This document shows, piece by piece, positions 1 through 5,444 of a stretch of DNA of 6,702 nt (positions are counted from its first letter, which is position 1; each line of letters begins with the position of its first letter). Both the position numbers and the translations under genes were made by a program. The stretch covers positions 1 through 6,702 of the forward strand of contig JALUZX010000652.1 in the NCBI GenBank assembly GCA_027011425.1. Direction: 5' to 3'. The notes beneath the pieces were generated by a model. That model did no database searches. It was given only the letters and a program-made list of their open reading frames with translations, and was not told the origin of the DNA. The stretch is from Planctomycetota bacterium. GTDB taxonomy: Bacteria > Planctomycetota > UBA1135 > JALUZX01.

Positions 1-51
1 CTCCCGCCGCCGTGGCGGGGGTCTTCTTTCCTCCCGCCGCGGCGGCGGGAG
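1..51 (+). repeat. Imperfect 30-nt period repeat with palindromes inside the first gene
   Basis: Bases 1-20 match 31-50 at 17 of 20 positions. Bases 31-40 and 42-51 are perfect 10-bp inverted arms around one base, and the first unit has a shorter version (cccgcc / ggcggg at 3-8 and 14-19). In frame this encodes PAAVAG followed by PAAAAG, an Ala/Pro-rich linker. It is probably a small coding expansion rather than a regulatory hairpin. Confidence 0.4.
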
Positions 52-1811
52 AGTTGATCGACATCTACACCGCTTTTTCGGGGAAGAAGTTTCTCACAGG
101 CGACCAGGTGGGGCTCATGGAGAGGTTTCTCCGGGGAGCGGGAACCATCGGGGTCCGGGGCCTCCAGGCCGTCTGGGCCAGGAGCCCGGCTTTCCGGAAG
201 GCCGCCAGCGGCCTCTACAGGTTCACCGCCGCCGGTGGAAAGAAGGCGGCCGGTTTCTTCCGGCGCCTCTTCCCCAAGACCACGGACCTGGCCGAGAGGG
301 GCATCAAAGCAGGCGTAAAGTGCCTGACCAAGGAACGGAAACTCGCCTTCTGGAAGAAGACCCGCCAGGTGGAGGAGGCGGGCGAGGCTTTCAAGGCCGG
401 CGCCGAGGGAATGGAAGCGGCCAAGCGCATGGCCAAGGACGAGGCCAAGGCCAAGGCCCTCCTGCAGAAGTTCGAGAAGGCCGAGGATCCGGAGGTGATC
501 CGCAAGCTCGTCCGGAAGGGGCAGGGAAACAAGACCTTCCAGCGAATCATCAACCAGGAAGGCTCCACGGCGGCCAAGGTCAAGTTCAACAAGGCGGTCA
601 AGAAGTTCTACGACCAGGCGGACCACGTGACCGGGGCCAGGCTGAAGCAGGTCCTGACCCAGGGGGACGACGCCAAGCTGGACAAGATCGCCGCCGAACT
701 CGGCGTGAATCCGGGAACCCTGAAAAAGGCCAGGAACCGGCTCAATTCCAAGATCGCCGCCAGGAAGGAGGCCCTGAGGAAGATGGGGGTGGAGGTGGAC
801 GACGTCACCGTGGAGCCCCTCTTCATCACCCGCCCCAGGAAGAACCTCAAGGTGGGACGGGACAGGGACGTGACCTATTTCGTATACGGTAGGACCAAGG
901 ACGGCCGGAAGATCCTCCTCGGCGAGGTGGACCACACGATCTCGGGGCCGATCTACAAGCAGGAGTTCTGGAAGTCCGCCATGGGGACGAAGGACGTGCC
1001 GCGCCTTCCCAACGGGCGGCCCGACACCCGGGCCATCGACGGCTTCGCCCACAACATGGACCAGGCCGTGACCTCCAGCAAGGACCTGGAGGCCTACAAC
1101 CTGGGCGAAGTGGGGCTCAAGGACTTCTTCGACCAGGGAAACCTGCCTCCCACCATGACCCGCGTGGAGGACGTGAAGGACACGATCTACTACAAATCGG
1201 ACCACTGGTTCAAGCAGGCGGCCAGGCAGAAGGATCCCGTCCTCAAGGGGCGAAACCTGGTGGAGGGGATGCGCCAGTCCCACAAGCAGTTCGACGACAT
1301 GGTGATCCCGAGAATCAAGCAATACGGCCTGGACCCGGCGGTGGACGTGCCGCCGAACCTCCAGGTGAGCATGGACATCTTCAAGAAGGCCACATCCGGG
1401 AAGATCACCCCCGAGGAGGCCGTGGCGCGCCTCAAGGCCCTGGGCGAGACCCCGGAATCGGTGGCCCGCAAAGCCGCCGACTACCTGGAAGGCGTGGAGA
1501 AGACCGCCGGGCGGACCTACCGCATCGCCGGGACCAAGGACATCCGGGAGAGCCTGGCCCGGCTCCGGAAGAGCAAGGTCCCCGACTGGGCGGAACAGTC
1601 CCTCCGGAAGGCCAAGAAGTCCCTGCTTACAGGCAAGGTCTCGGGGACCACCTTCAAGAGCGCCCGGACCCAAGTCTTCGTCCAGAAGTTCCAGGAACTC
1701 TCCAAGACCCCAGGCGGGGCCCGCAAGTGGGCCCAGTGGGTGCGGAAGAACTACGAAGAGGGCCTGATCACCCTGGACGAAGCCGGACAGCTCCTGAGAA
1801 AAACCAAATAG
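3..1811 (+). CDS. C-terminal part of a polymorphic-toxin-like protein with a pre-toxin TG-like segment and an unrecognised C-terminal domain
   Basis: The frame is open to the left edge. The first in-frame start (GTG at 12, used here as residue 1) has no visible ribosome binding site, so I treat this as a 5'-truncated gene. Residues 13-47 fit the pre-toxin TG pattern (PT-TG, PF14449): small residues, then G13-E-L-I-D, S-G24, T-G30 and R38 in a hydrophobic helix. In that family this segment sits just before the variable C-terminal toxin. Residues about 105-260 are Lys/Glu/Ala-rich and probably helical; 222-245 look helix-turn-helix-like (KIAAELGVNPGTLKKA). Residues 265-440 form a mixed alpha/beta-looking domain with an acidic D284-R-D286 strand, G304-E-V-D307-H308, H347-N-M-D350 and H398-W-F. 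The C-terminus is basic and helical. There is only one Cys (C104). That the last 300-350 residues are an effector is inference from the pre-toxin context; the fold and activity are unknown. No small immunity-type gene follows directly. Confidence 0.7.
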   Translation, partial: PAAVAGVFFPPAAAAGELIDIYTAFSGKKFLTGDQVGLMERFLRGAGTIGVRGLQAVWARSPAFRKAASGLYRFTAAGGKKAAGFFRRLFPKTTDLAERGIKAGVKCLTKERKLAFWKKTRQVEEAGEAFKAGAEGMEAAKRMAKDEAKAKALLQKFEKAEDPEVIRKLVRKGQGNKTFQRIINQEGSTAAKVKFNKAVKKFYDQADHVTGARLKQVLTQGDDAKLDKIAAELGVNPGTLKKARNRLNSKIAARKEALRKMGVEVDDVTVEPLFITRPRKNLKVGRDRDVTYFVYGRTKDGRKILLGEVDHTISGPIYKQEFWKSAMGTKDVPRLPNGRPDTRAIDGFAHNMDQAVTSSKDLEAYNLGEVGLKDFFDQGNLPPTMTRVEDVKDTIYYKSDHWFKQAARQKDPVLKGRNLVEGMRQSHKQFDDMVIPRIKQYGLDPAVDVPPNLQVSMDIFKKATSGKITPEEAVARLKALGETPESVARKAADYLEGVEKTAGRTYRIAGTKDIRESLARLRKSKVPDWAEQSLRKAKKSLLTGKVSGTTFKSARTQVFVQKFQELSKTPGGARKWAQWVRKNYEEGLITLDEAGQLLRKTK

Positions 1812-1821
1812 GGGATGCTAG

Positions 1822-1901
1822 GGGCGGCCCGAGGGACGGCGCTGCGCGCCGTCCCGACGGCCGTCCCGCGATCTGGCCCCTGAATCCCGATGGATTGGGC
1901 C
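1822..1901 (+). repeat. Copy A of the dispersed palindromic intergenic repeat (left module missing)
   Basis: It lies 11 bases after the stop of the truncated first gene. The core is a perfect 10-bp stem (1833-1842 with 1846-1855) closed by the loop tgc. It is followed by gacggccgtcccg and, after a GC-rich spacer, by aatcccgatggat at 1883-1895. From 1848 to 1895 it aligns without gaps with 3841-3888 of copy C. A second weaker stem (aatcc at 1883-1887 with ggatt at 1892-1896, loop cgat) can be extended by ggccc / gggcc outside it. The left module found in copies B and C is absent. The function is unknown; transcript end stabilisation or a small non-autonomous mobile repeat are possible. Confidence 0.7.
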
Positions 1902-1925
1902 TGAGCACCCAGCCCCAGGCTTTTT
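1899..1925 (+). terminator. Candidate weak intrinsic terminator of the first gene
   Basis: A 5-bp stem, gcctg (1899-1903) with caggc (1916-1920), is followed at once by five T residues (1921-1925). The stem is short and the loop is 12 bases, so it would be weak alone. It sits just beyond the stronger hairpin of repeat copy A, and the two together could end transcription before the ATPase gene. Confidence 0.35.
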
Positions 1926-1964
1926 CTCCTGCACTTTCACCCTTCCCGTGGCCGATTTTACAGG

Positions 1965-1970
1965 TATATT
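1965..1970 (+). promoter_or_regulatory. -10-like box just ahead of the ATPase start (possible leaderless transcript)
   Basis: TATATT matches five of six bases of the sigma-70 -10 consensus and ends 7 bases before the ATG at 1978. Transcription would therefore begin at or next to the start codon. No Shine-Dalgarno sequence precedes this ATG, which fits a leaderless message. No convincing -35 box is seen at 16-18 bases. Confidence 0.35.
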
Positions 1971-1977
1971 TGCCACC

Positions 1978-3237
1978 ATGTGGGGAGACAAACAGAGATT
2001 CCGCTGGCTGGGCGCCCGCCTCCCCGAACCCGGGGGACGGAGGATCGTGGTCCTCACAGGCGCCCGCCAGACCGGGAAGACCACCCTGGCCAAGGGAAAA
2101 TGGCCCCACCTGGCCTACCTCAACCTGGACGACCTGGAGGAGAGGGCCCGGCTCAGGGAGGTGAGCGCCCCGGGTTGGGGCCGGACCATAGGCCCGGCCA
2201 TCCTGGACGAGGCCCAGAAGGAGCCTTCCCTCTTCGAAAAGGTCAAGTTCGCCTACGACGGGAGGGATCTCGATTTCAGCGCCCTCCTGGGATCCTCCCA
2301 GATCCTTCTCTTGAAAGGCGTGCGGGAAACCCTGGCCGGGCGCGCCTTCCTCTACGAACTCTGGCCCCTGATGCCCAGCGAAGTCCGCACAGAAGCGACC
2401 CGGACTCCACCCTACCCCCTCCTGCACGCCCTACTCACTTCCAAGGTTTCCCTGGGGCGTATCCTGGAAACGCGGCCGGAGGTTCTTCCGGGCCGGGAGG
2501 GAACCCCGCGCAGGGAATCCCTGGACTGGCTCGGCCGCTGGGGGGGAATGCCGGAACTTCTAAGGCTTTCCGAAGAGGACAGGCGCCTCTGGCTCCGATC
2601 CTACCGCCAGACCTTCCTGGAGAGGGACCTCTCGGACCTGGCGCGGCTCTCCGACCTGGAGCCCTTCCGGAAACTCCAGGAATCGGCCATGCTCAGGACA
2701 GGAGGGCTCCTCTCCTACTCCGAGCTGGCCCGGGACGCCGGAGTCGGGACCAACACGGTCCGCCGCTACCTGAAATACCTGGAGATCTCCTACCAGGTCT
2801 TCCTCCTTCCCCCCTGGAGGACCAATCTCACGAGCAGGCTGGTCAAGAGTCCCAAGCTCTACTGGGTCGACCTGGGCCTTCTCAGGCAGGCCACCAGGCA
2901 GTGGGGGGAGCTAACGGGGGCCCTCTTCGAAACCCTGGTCGTTTCCGAAATCCACAAATGGAACTCCACCATGGCCCTGGATCTCGGCCTCTTCTTCTAC
3001 CGGACCCGGTCGGGGATGGAACTGGACCTGCTCGTGGAAACAGCCGGCGGCATTCTCGGATTCGAGATCAAGGCGGCCAAGACCACCCGCCCCGGCGACT
3101 TCGGACCCCTCCGCAGGGTGGCCGCCTCCCTGGAAGGCCGGTGGCTCGGCGGGGCCGTTCTCTACCAGGGCGAGACACTCCGCCTCAAAGACCCGGAGTT
3201 CGATCTCTGGGAAATCCCGGCGCACCATCTCTTCTGA
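1978..3237 (+). CDS. AAA_14 / DUF4143 family ATPase
   Basis: A 419-residue protein with the standard two-part layout of this family. The N-terminal AAA+ domain (AAA_14, PF13173) has Walker A GARQTGKTT at 28-36, the strand/acidic segment YLNLDD at 47-52, and Walker B AILDEAQ at 74-80. The C-terminal DUF4143 part (PF13635) starts near residue 200. It contains the F-L-E-R-D-L helix, a winged-helix-like segment at 244-269 (SYSELARDAGVGTNTVRRYL), a YWVDLGLLRQ strand, and a restriction-endonuclease-like core with E348-L-D350 and E363-I-K365. It is predicted to be cytoplasmic. The family is widespread and patchily distributed, and its true role is not settled; ATP hydrolysis is safe to infer, nuclease activity is not. 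I chose ATG 1978 over GTG 1948 because the shorter form starts as usual for the family and lies correctly behind the TATATT box. The gene stands alone, with repeat copies A and B on either side. An immunity or antitoxin role for the upstream gene is not supported. Confidence 0.93.
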   Translation: MWGDKQRFRWLGARLPEPGGRRIVVLTGARQTGKTTLAKGKWPHLAYLNLDDLEERARLREVSAPGWGRTIGPAILDEAQKEPSLFEKVKFAYDGRDLDFSALLGSSQILLLKGVRETLAGRAFLYELWPLMPSEVRTEATRTPPYPLLHALLTSKVSLGRILETRPEVLPGREGTPRRESLDWLGRWGGMPELLRLSEEDRRLWLRSYRQTFLERDLSDLARLSDLEPFRKLQESAMLRTGGLLSYSELARDAGVGTNTVRRYLKYLEISYQVFLLPPWRTNLTSRLVKSPKLYWVDLGLLRQATRQWGELTGALFETLVVSEIHKWNSTMALDLGLFFYRTRSGMELDLLVETAGGILGFEIKAAKTTRPGDFGPLRRVAASLEGRWLGGAVLYQGETLRLKDPEFDLWEIPAHHLF

Positions 3238-3246
3238 CACCCCCCC

Positions 3247-3321
3247 GGAAACCCCCGGGCCGACGTTCCGGTGTAGGGGATCCCCGAGGGACGGCGCTGC
3301 GCGCCGTCCCTCGGGGATCCC
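3247..3321 (+). repeat. Copy B of the dispersed palindromic intergenic repeat (right module missing)
   Basis: The left module cccgggccgacgttccggtg (3254-3273) is identical over 20 bases to 3795-3814 in copy C. It is followed by the GC-rich palindromic core shared with copy A. Unlike A and C, the core palindrome is extended outward to 21 bp and the right-hand module with cccgatggat is missing. It lies between the convergent ATPase and lipoprotein genes. Confidence 0.75.
3277..3321. terminator. 21-bp perfect hairpin between convergent genes (candidate bidirectional terminator)
   Basis: Bases 3277-3297 pair without mismatch with 3301-3321 around the loop tgc. The hairpin starts 39 bases after the ATPase stop and ends 12 bases from the lipoprotein stop, so it could block read-through from both sides. 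There is no T tract on either strand, so it is not a classical intrinsic terminator. A role in RNA stabilisation or Rho-linked pausing is equally possible. Confidence 0.5.
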
Positions 3322-3333
3322 GCGGTGGCGCTT

Positions 3334-3669
3334 CTACTTGGCTGTCCAGGTCCTGAGGGCGCCCTTGTTGTTGTATCCGAAACCGTCGGCCCCCTCGAAC
3401 ACGACCGACCCGAAACGGTAGACGGCGGTCAGCGTCTTTCCGGCCCTCTCCACCCGGACGGGAAGGCCCAGGAGGTCGTAGACATCCTTCTGGCTCATCC
3501 CGACCTTGAGCTGGGACCATCCGTCGGGAAGGGCGGCATGGACGGCCGGTCGACCACCGCCTTCTTGGGCCGCGGCTGAGCCCGTAGGAGCGCAACCGAT
3601 GACTCCGAGACACCCCAAGCCCAGAATGGAGACCGCGGCAAGACTTGAAAGAATTCTTCCGAACCTCAT
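3334..3669 (-). CDS. Small lipoprotein with a BamE/SmpA-like domain
   Basis: A 111-residue protein with a positively charged start (MRFGR), a hydrophobic stretch and the lipobox V-I-G-C with the lipidated Cys at 26, giving a mature lipoprotein of about 86 residues. After an Ala/Gly-rich linker the mature part carries L-K-V-G-M-S at 54-59, D-V-Y-D-L-L-G-L-P at 62-70, a Y-R-F-G strand at 84-87 and a final G-A-L-R-T-W. This is the hallmark pattern of the SmpA_OmlA/BamE fold (PF04355). BamE proper is a subunit of the outer-membrane beta-barrel assembly machine, but many small lipoproteins share the fold without that job, and nothing here (no bam neighbours) points to BamE itself. The start is well supported: on the minus strand AAGGAA lies 5 bases, and AGGAG 12 bases, before the ATG. 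It probably has its own promoter (3698-3727). Confidence 0.85.
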   Translation of the reverse strand: MRFGRILSSLAAVSILGLGCLGVIGCAPTGSAAAQEGGGRPAVHAALPDGWSQLKVGMSQKDVYDLLGLPVRVERAGKTLTAVYRFGSVVFEGADGFGYNNKGALRTWTAK

Positions 3670-3697
3670 GGAAATTCCTTTCTCCTGACCGAGGGGG

Positions 3698-3727
3698 ATT
3701 GTACCGCCTTCCCCCCGGGGAATTGAA
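3698..3727 (-). promoter_or_regulatory. Candidate sigma-70-type promoter of the lipoprotein gene
   Basis: On the minus strand TTCAAT (3727-3722) and TACAAT (3703-3698) are separated by 18 bases. The -10 box matches five of six consensus bases and the -35 box three. The predicted start near 3691 would give a leader of about 22 bases containing the AGGAG and AAGGAA ribosome binding sites. This is sequence matching only. Confidence 0.35.
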
Positions 3728-3773
3728 AAGGGAACTGATTTTTTTCAGGCCCCGCCCAAGGGATTGGGAATGA

Positions 3774-3790
3774 TTCCAAGCATATTGGAA
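3774..3790. promoter_or_regulatory. Inverted repeat upstream of the lipoprotein promoter
   Basis: Six-base arms ttccaa (3774-3779) and ttggaa (3785-3790) flank gcata. The repeat is AT-rich against GC-rich surroundings, sits about 45 bases upstream of the candidate -35 box, and abuts repeat copy C. It could be an operator or just the edge of the repeat element. Confidence 0.2.
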
Positions 3791-3898
3791 CCATCCCGGG
3801 CCGACGTTCCGGTGCGGGGACACCCGAGGGACGGCCGAATGCCGTCCCGACGGTCGTCCCGCCCCGGGGCCCCCAAATCCCGATGGATCCGGCCTATG
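3787..3898 (+). repeat. Copy C of the dispersed palindromic intergenic repeat (both modules present)
   Basis: This is the most complete copy. It has the left module (3795-3814, 20 bases identical to copy B), the cccgagggacgg entry to the core, and an 8-bp stem (3828-3835 with 3841-3848, loop cgaat). It then has gacggtcgtcccg and the right module aatcccgatggat (3876-3888) at exactly the same spacing as in copy A. A second small stem, atcc / ggat around cgat (3877-3888), is framed by ggcc at 3868-3871 and 3891-3894. It ends a few bases before the gene remnant that starts at 3903. Confidence 0.75.
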
Positions 3899-3902
3899 AC
3901 GC

Positions 3903-4000
3903 CCTCATGGCCGGAGGATCTCCAGGCCCGGGCTCACGCAGAGGCCGGCCTTGGCATTGGAATCCAGGAGGATCCATTTGAAGTAGAGCTTGGCCCCGGC
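3903..4000 (-). repeat. Left copy of a 98-bp direct repeat (secreted-protein C-terminal tail)
   Basis: It matches 5445-5542 at 92 of 98 positions without gaps and in the same orientation. Both copies read on the minus strand as the last residues of the same C-terminal module, including the stop codon. The two copies bracket the AT-rich gene at 4093-5226. Confidence 0.85.
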
Positions 4001-4035
4001 TCCTTTCTCCTTGCCGAGTCCGGCGAATGGCATGG
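3905..4035 (-). pseudogene. Remnant of the C-terminus of a secreted protein related to the beta-helix gene
   Basis: Read on the minus strand, the last 29 residues match the C-terminus of the protein at 5447-6702 at 25 positions (AKLYFKWILLD followed by AKAGLCVSPGLEIL). Upstream the match fades; a possible M-P anchor near 4030 suggests homology to about 4035. An open frame runs from an ATG at 4087 to the stop at 3905 (60 residues), but it has no signal peptide, no beta-helix body and an Arg/Phe-rich start, and it begins 5 bases after the stop of the preceding gene. Five of the six base differences from the intact copy change amino acids, as expected after loss of constraint. I take it as a decayed 3' end rather than a functional small gene. 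Confidence 0.75.
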
Positions 4036-4092
4036 ATTGCACCCCAAGGAAATCCAGCGCCCATCGACGAAAACGCCGAAACGTCATAGACC

Positions 4093-5226
4093 CTAACGAA
4101 TCCGTATCGTGCTCCGCAACGGCCGATCCCCAAGAGTCTTTTTACGTTCCAGCTCCCTCTCAAGCGTGCCCTTTTCGCCTCTCTTGACCGGATCCCTGGG
4201 AGGCTGGAAAGCCGTCTCCCCCTTGTAACTGCACCAAGACACGTCAAAATGATTCTCAATAACCTCCCCCGGCTCCAGGTTTTCCAATTTCAGCAGATTG
4301 AAAACATCCGCCCTGATCGACAGGTGCAAACACCTCTTCACCGACAAGTTTCCATATATATCTTTATAACGGGTCAAGAAATTTATCTCAACGGACGTAT
4401 ACCCCTTCTCCAGGCCGAAAAGGATCCTCACCAGGTCGACCACCGGTCGATCCAAGGCTTTCCCCCTTCCGCCGAACAACTTCAGGTCCCCCATACTCTC
4501 AACGTAAAAATCGAGCCTCAACCGCCCCTTGCACAAATCGACCAGGGTCAATGGAAAAGCAAACCGCACTTTTTCCAAGATAGACTTTATCTCCCGTTCG
4601 GAAATATTGGAGTAATTGGTAATCTCCCTGTCCTGGAAAAGATTTCTTATGCATCCGTCGTATTTTGACCAAATATACCACTTTCCACCCCTTTTGACCC
4701 ACGCCAACGACTCGCGCCTTTTTCCTTTCTTGACAAAAGTAAAGCCGAGCCTTCCCCCAATAACCTTCGTCATTCTAAAGTCCAGCCGCATGCTCCGGAT
4801 CATCTTCAGGGATTTCGACCTGTCGCGGGACAAATACGCCATGAACTGCGCGATCCTCGATTCCGGGTCGGACCGCGCCCACCACTCGGGAGACATGAAT
4901 TCCTCATAGACCTTCCGGAGGTTTTTCTCTTTAATATATATCCCCGTGCCCTCACAGTAAGAGCATTTCTTCCAAAAACTTCTCCCCCTGAAGCCGAACG
5001 TCTGAATCAACCGCTTCCCCCGACCGTCACACATGGTACACCGGAAAATCACCCTCTTCAGCATGACGATATACCTGGTGGCCCTGGAATTAAGTTTCCG
5101 GATATCAATTTTCTGGGCCTTCGAGGCGCTCTTGCCCCTGTGACCCACTCTTCTTACCTGGGAACCAAGCCGCCCGCTTGGAAGAAAAACCACCAAGAAC
5201 AACGCAGTCGCTTCGATAAACCGCAC
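4093..5226 (-). CDS. Predicted exported protein of unknown function with two DnaJ-type CxxCxGxG motifs; AT-rich gene
   Basis: A 377-residue protein that I do not recognise as a whole. The N-terminus has a short basic start and a hydrophobic core (ATALFLVVFL, residues 6-15) ending in Gly/Ser, consistent with a signal peptide or anchor. Residues 63-70 (CTMCDGRG) and 88-95 (CSYCEGTG) are two CxxCxGxG knuckles 17 residues apart, able to form one zinc site as in the DnaJ central domain; no J domain is present. Residues 145-190 look like a beta-rich segment ending in WVKRGGKWYIW. Residues 215-330 look like a second beta-rich part, and the tail is highly charged. The start is GTG, chosen for the strong GAGGAGGT site 4 bases upstream. 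Base composition is unusual: 50.4% G+C over 4081-5220 against about 68% in neighbours, with many Lys, Arg, Ile and Asn codons, suggesting horizontal acquisition. It is flanked by the 98-bp direct repeats. Confidence 0.75.
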   Translation of the reverse strand: MRFIEATALFLVVFLPSGRLGSQVRRVGHRGKSASKAQKIDIRKLNSRATRYIVMLKRVIFRCTMCDGRGKRLIQTFGFRGRSFWKKCSYCEGTGIYIKEKNLRKVYEEFMSPEWWARSDPESRIAQFMAYLSRDRSKSLKMIRSMRLDFRMTKVIGGRLGFTFVKKGKRRESLAWVKRGGKWYIWSKYDGCIRNLFQDREITNYSNISEREIKSILEKVRFAFPLTLVDLCKGRLRLDFYVESMGDLKLFGGRGKALDRPVVDLVRILFGLEKGYTSVEINFLTRYKDIYGNLSVKRCLHLSIRADVFNLLKLENLEPGEVIENHFDVSWCSYKGETAFQPPRDPVKRGEKGTLERELERKKTLGDRPLRSTIRIR

Positions 5227-5230
5227 ATTG

Positions 5231-5237
5231 ACCTCCT
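5231..5237 (-). promoter_or_regulatory. Strong ribosome binding site deciding the GTG start at 5226
   Basis: The minus strand reads AGGAGGT, within GAGGAGGT, 4 bases before GTG. It is the best Shine-Dalgarno match in the window, and the in-frame upstream stop (TAA at 5262-5260) leaves no alternative earlier start. Confidence 0.7.
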
Positions 5238-5296
5238 CGATACCGAAAGAAAAAACGAATTACTGAACCCTGCTTTGATTCCTCACCCAGTCAAAC

Positions 5297-5311
5297 ACAC
5301 CGGAACGCCGG
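5297..5311 (-). repeat. Possible fragment (D) of the repeat-family left module
   Basis: On the minus strand ccggcgttccggtgt differs at one of 15 positions from ccgacgttccggtgt of copy B (3260-3274). The palindromic core and the right module are missing. It lies upstream of the AT-rich exported-protein gene. The match is short and could be chance in GC-rich DNA. Confidence 0.25.
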
Positions 5312-5421
5312 GACCTATTGCCTGGGCCCGGGTTCTCCCTCGAGATTCGAAAAAACAGGGGGGCAACACCAAAAGAACAAAAGAAAAGCGTCTTTCAAAG
5401 AACTTGCCGCTTTGCCCTCTC

Positions 5422-5436
5422 TTTTTTTGGGGGGGG
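5422..5436. other. Homopolymer T7-G8 tract just downstream of the beta-helix gene
   Basis: Seven T are followed by eight G, 10 bases beyond the stop of the minus-strand beta-helix gene. On the coding strand this reads C8-A7, so it is not a terminator U-tract. Such tracts are prone to slippage and to assembly error, but it is non-coding here. Confidence 0.5.
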
Positions 5437-5444
5437 TGGATTCG

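Noticed and set aside
1948..1977. Upstream GTG start adding ten residues to the ATPase
   Set aside because: The extra residues do not fit the usual family N-terminus, no ribosome binding site precedes the GTG, and the -10-like box lies inside this segment.
1972..1981. Kozak-like gccaccatgtg around the ATPase start
   Set aside because: Everything else (lipobox, Shine-Dalgarno sites, gene density) is bacterial, so the match is coincidental.
1978..3237. ATPase as the immunity or antitoxin partner of the toxin-like gene
   Set aside because: Immunity proteins are usually small and closely linked or overlapping. This gene is 166 bases away behind hairpins and a probable terminator, with its own promoter-like box, and belongs to a stand-alone ATPase family.
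1980..3356. Long alternative frame of about 458 codons over the ATPase gene
   Set aside because: Its translation is Gly/Pro/Arg-rich low-complexity typical of a shifted frame in GC-rich DNA. The other frame carries clear Walker A, Walker B and DUF4143 motifs.
1833..3848. Palindromic repeats as a CRISPR array
   Set aside because: There are only three copies, separated by whole genes with irregular spacing, and no cas genes are present.
3894..4259. Minus-strand 121-codon frame overlapping the end of the AT-rich gene and the remnant
   Set aside because: It overlaps a better-supported gene in another frame, and across the repeat it reads out of frame relative to the recognised C-terminal tail.
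5257..5298. TTGACT and AGTAAT as a promoter for the AT-rich gene
   Set aside because: The two boxes are 24 bases apart and the -10 candidate lacks the conserved first T and second A, so I could not support a promoter here.
5396..5414. caaag / ctttg hairpin downstream of the beta-helix gene as a terminator
   Set aside because: The stem is only 5 bp, AT-rich and with a 9-base loop, and no T tract follows on the coding strand.
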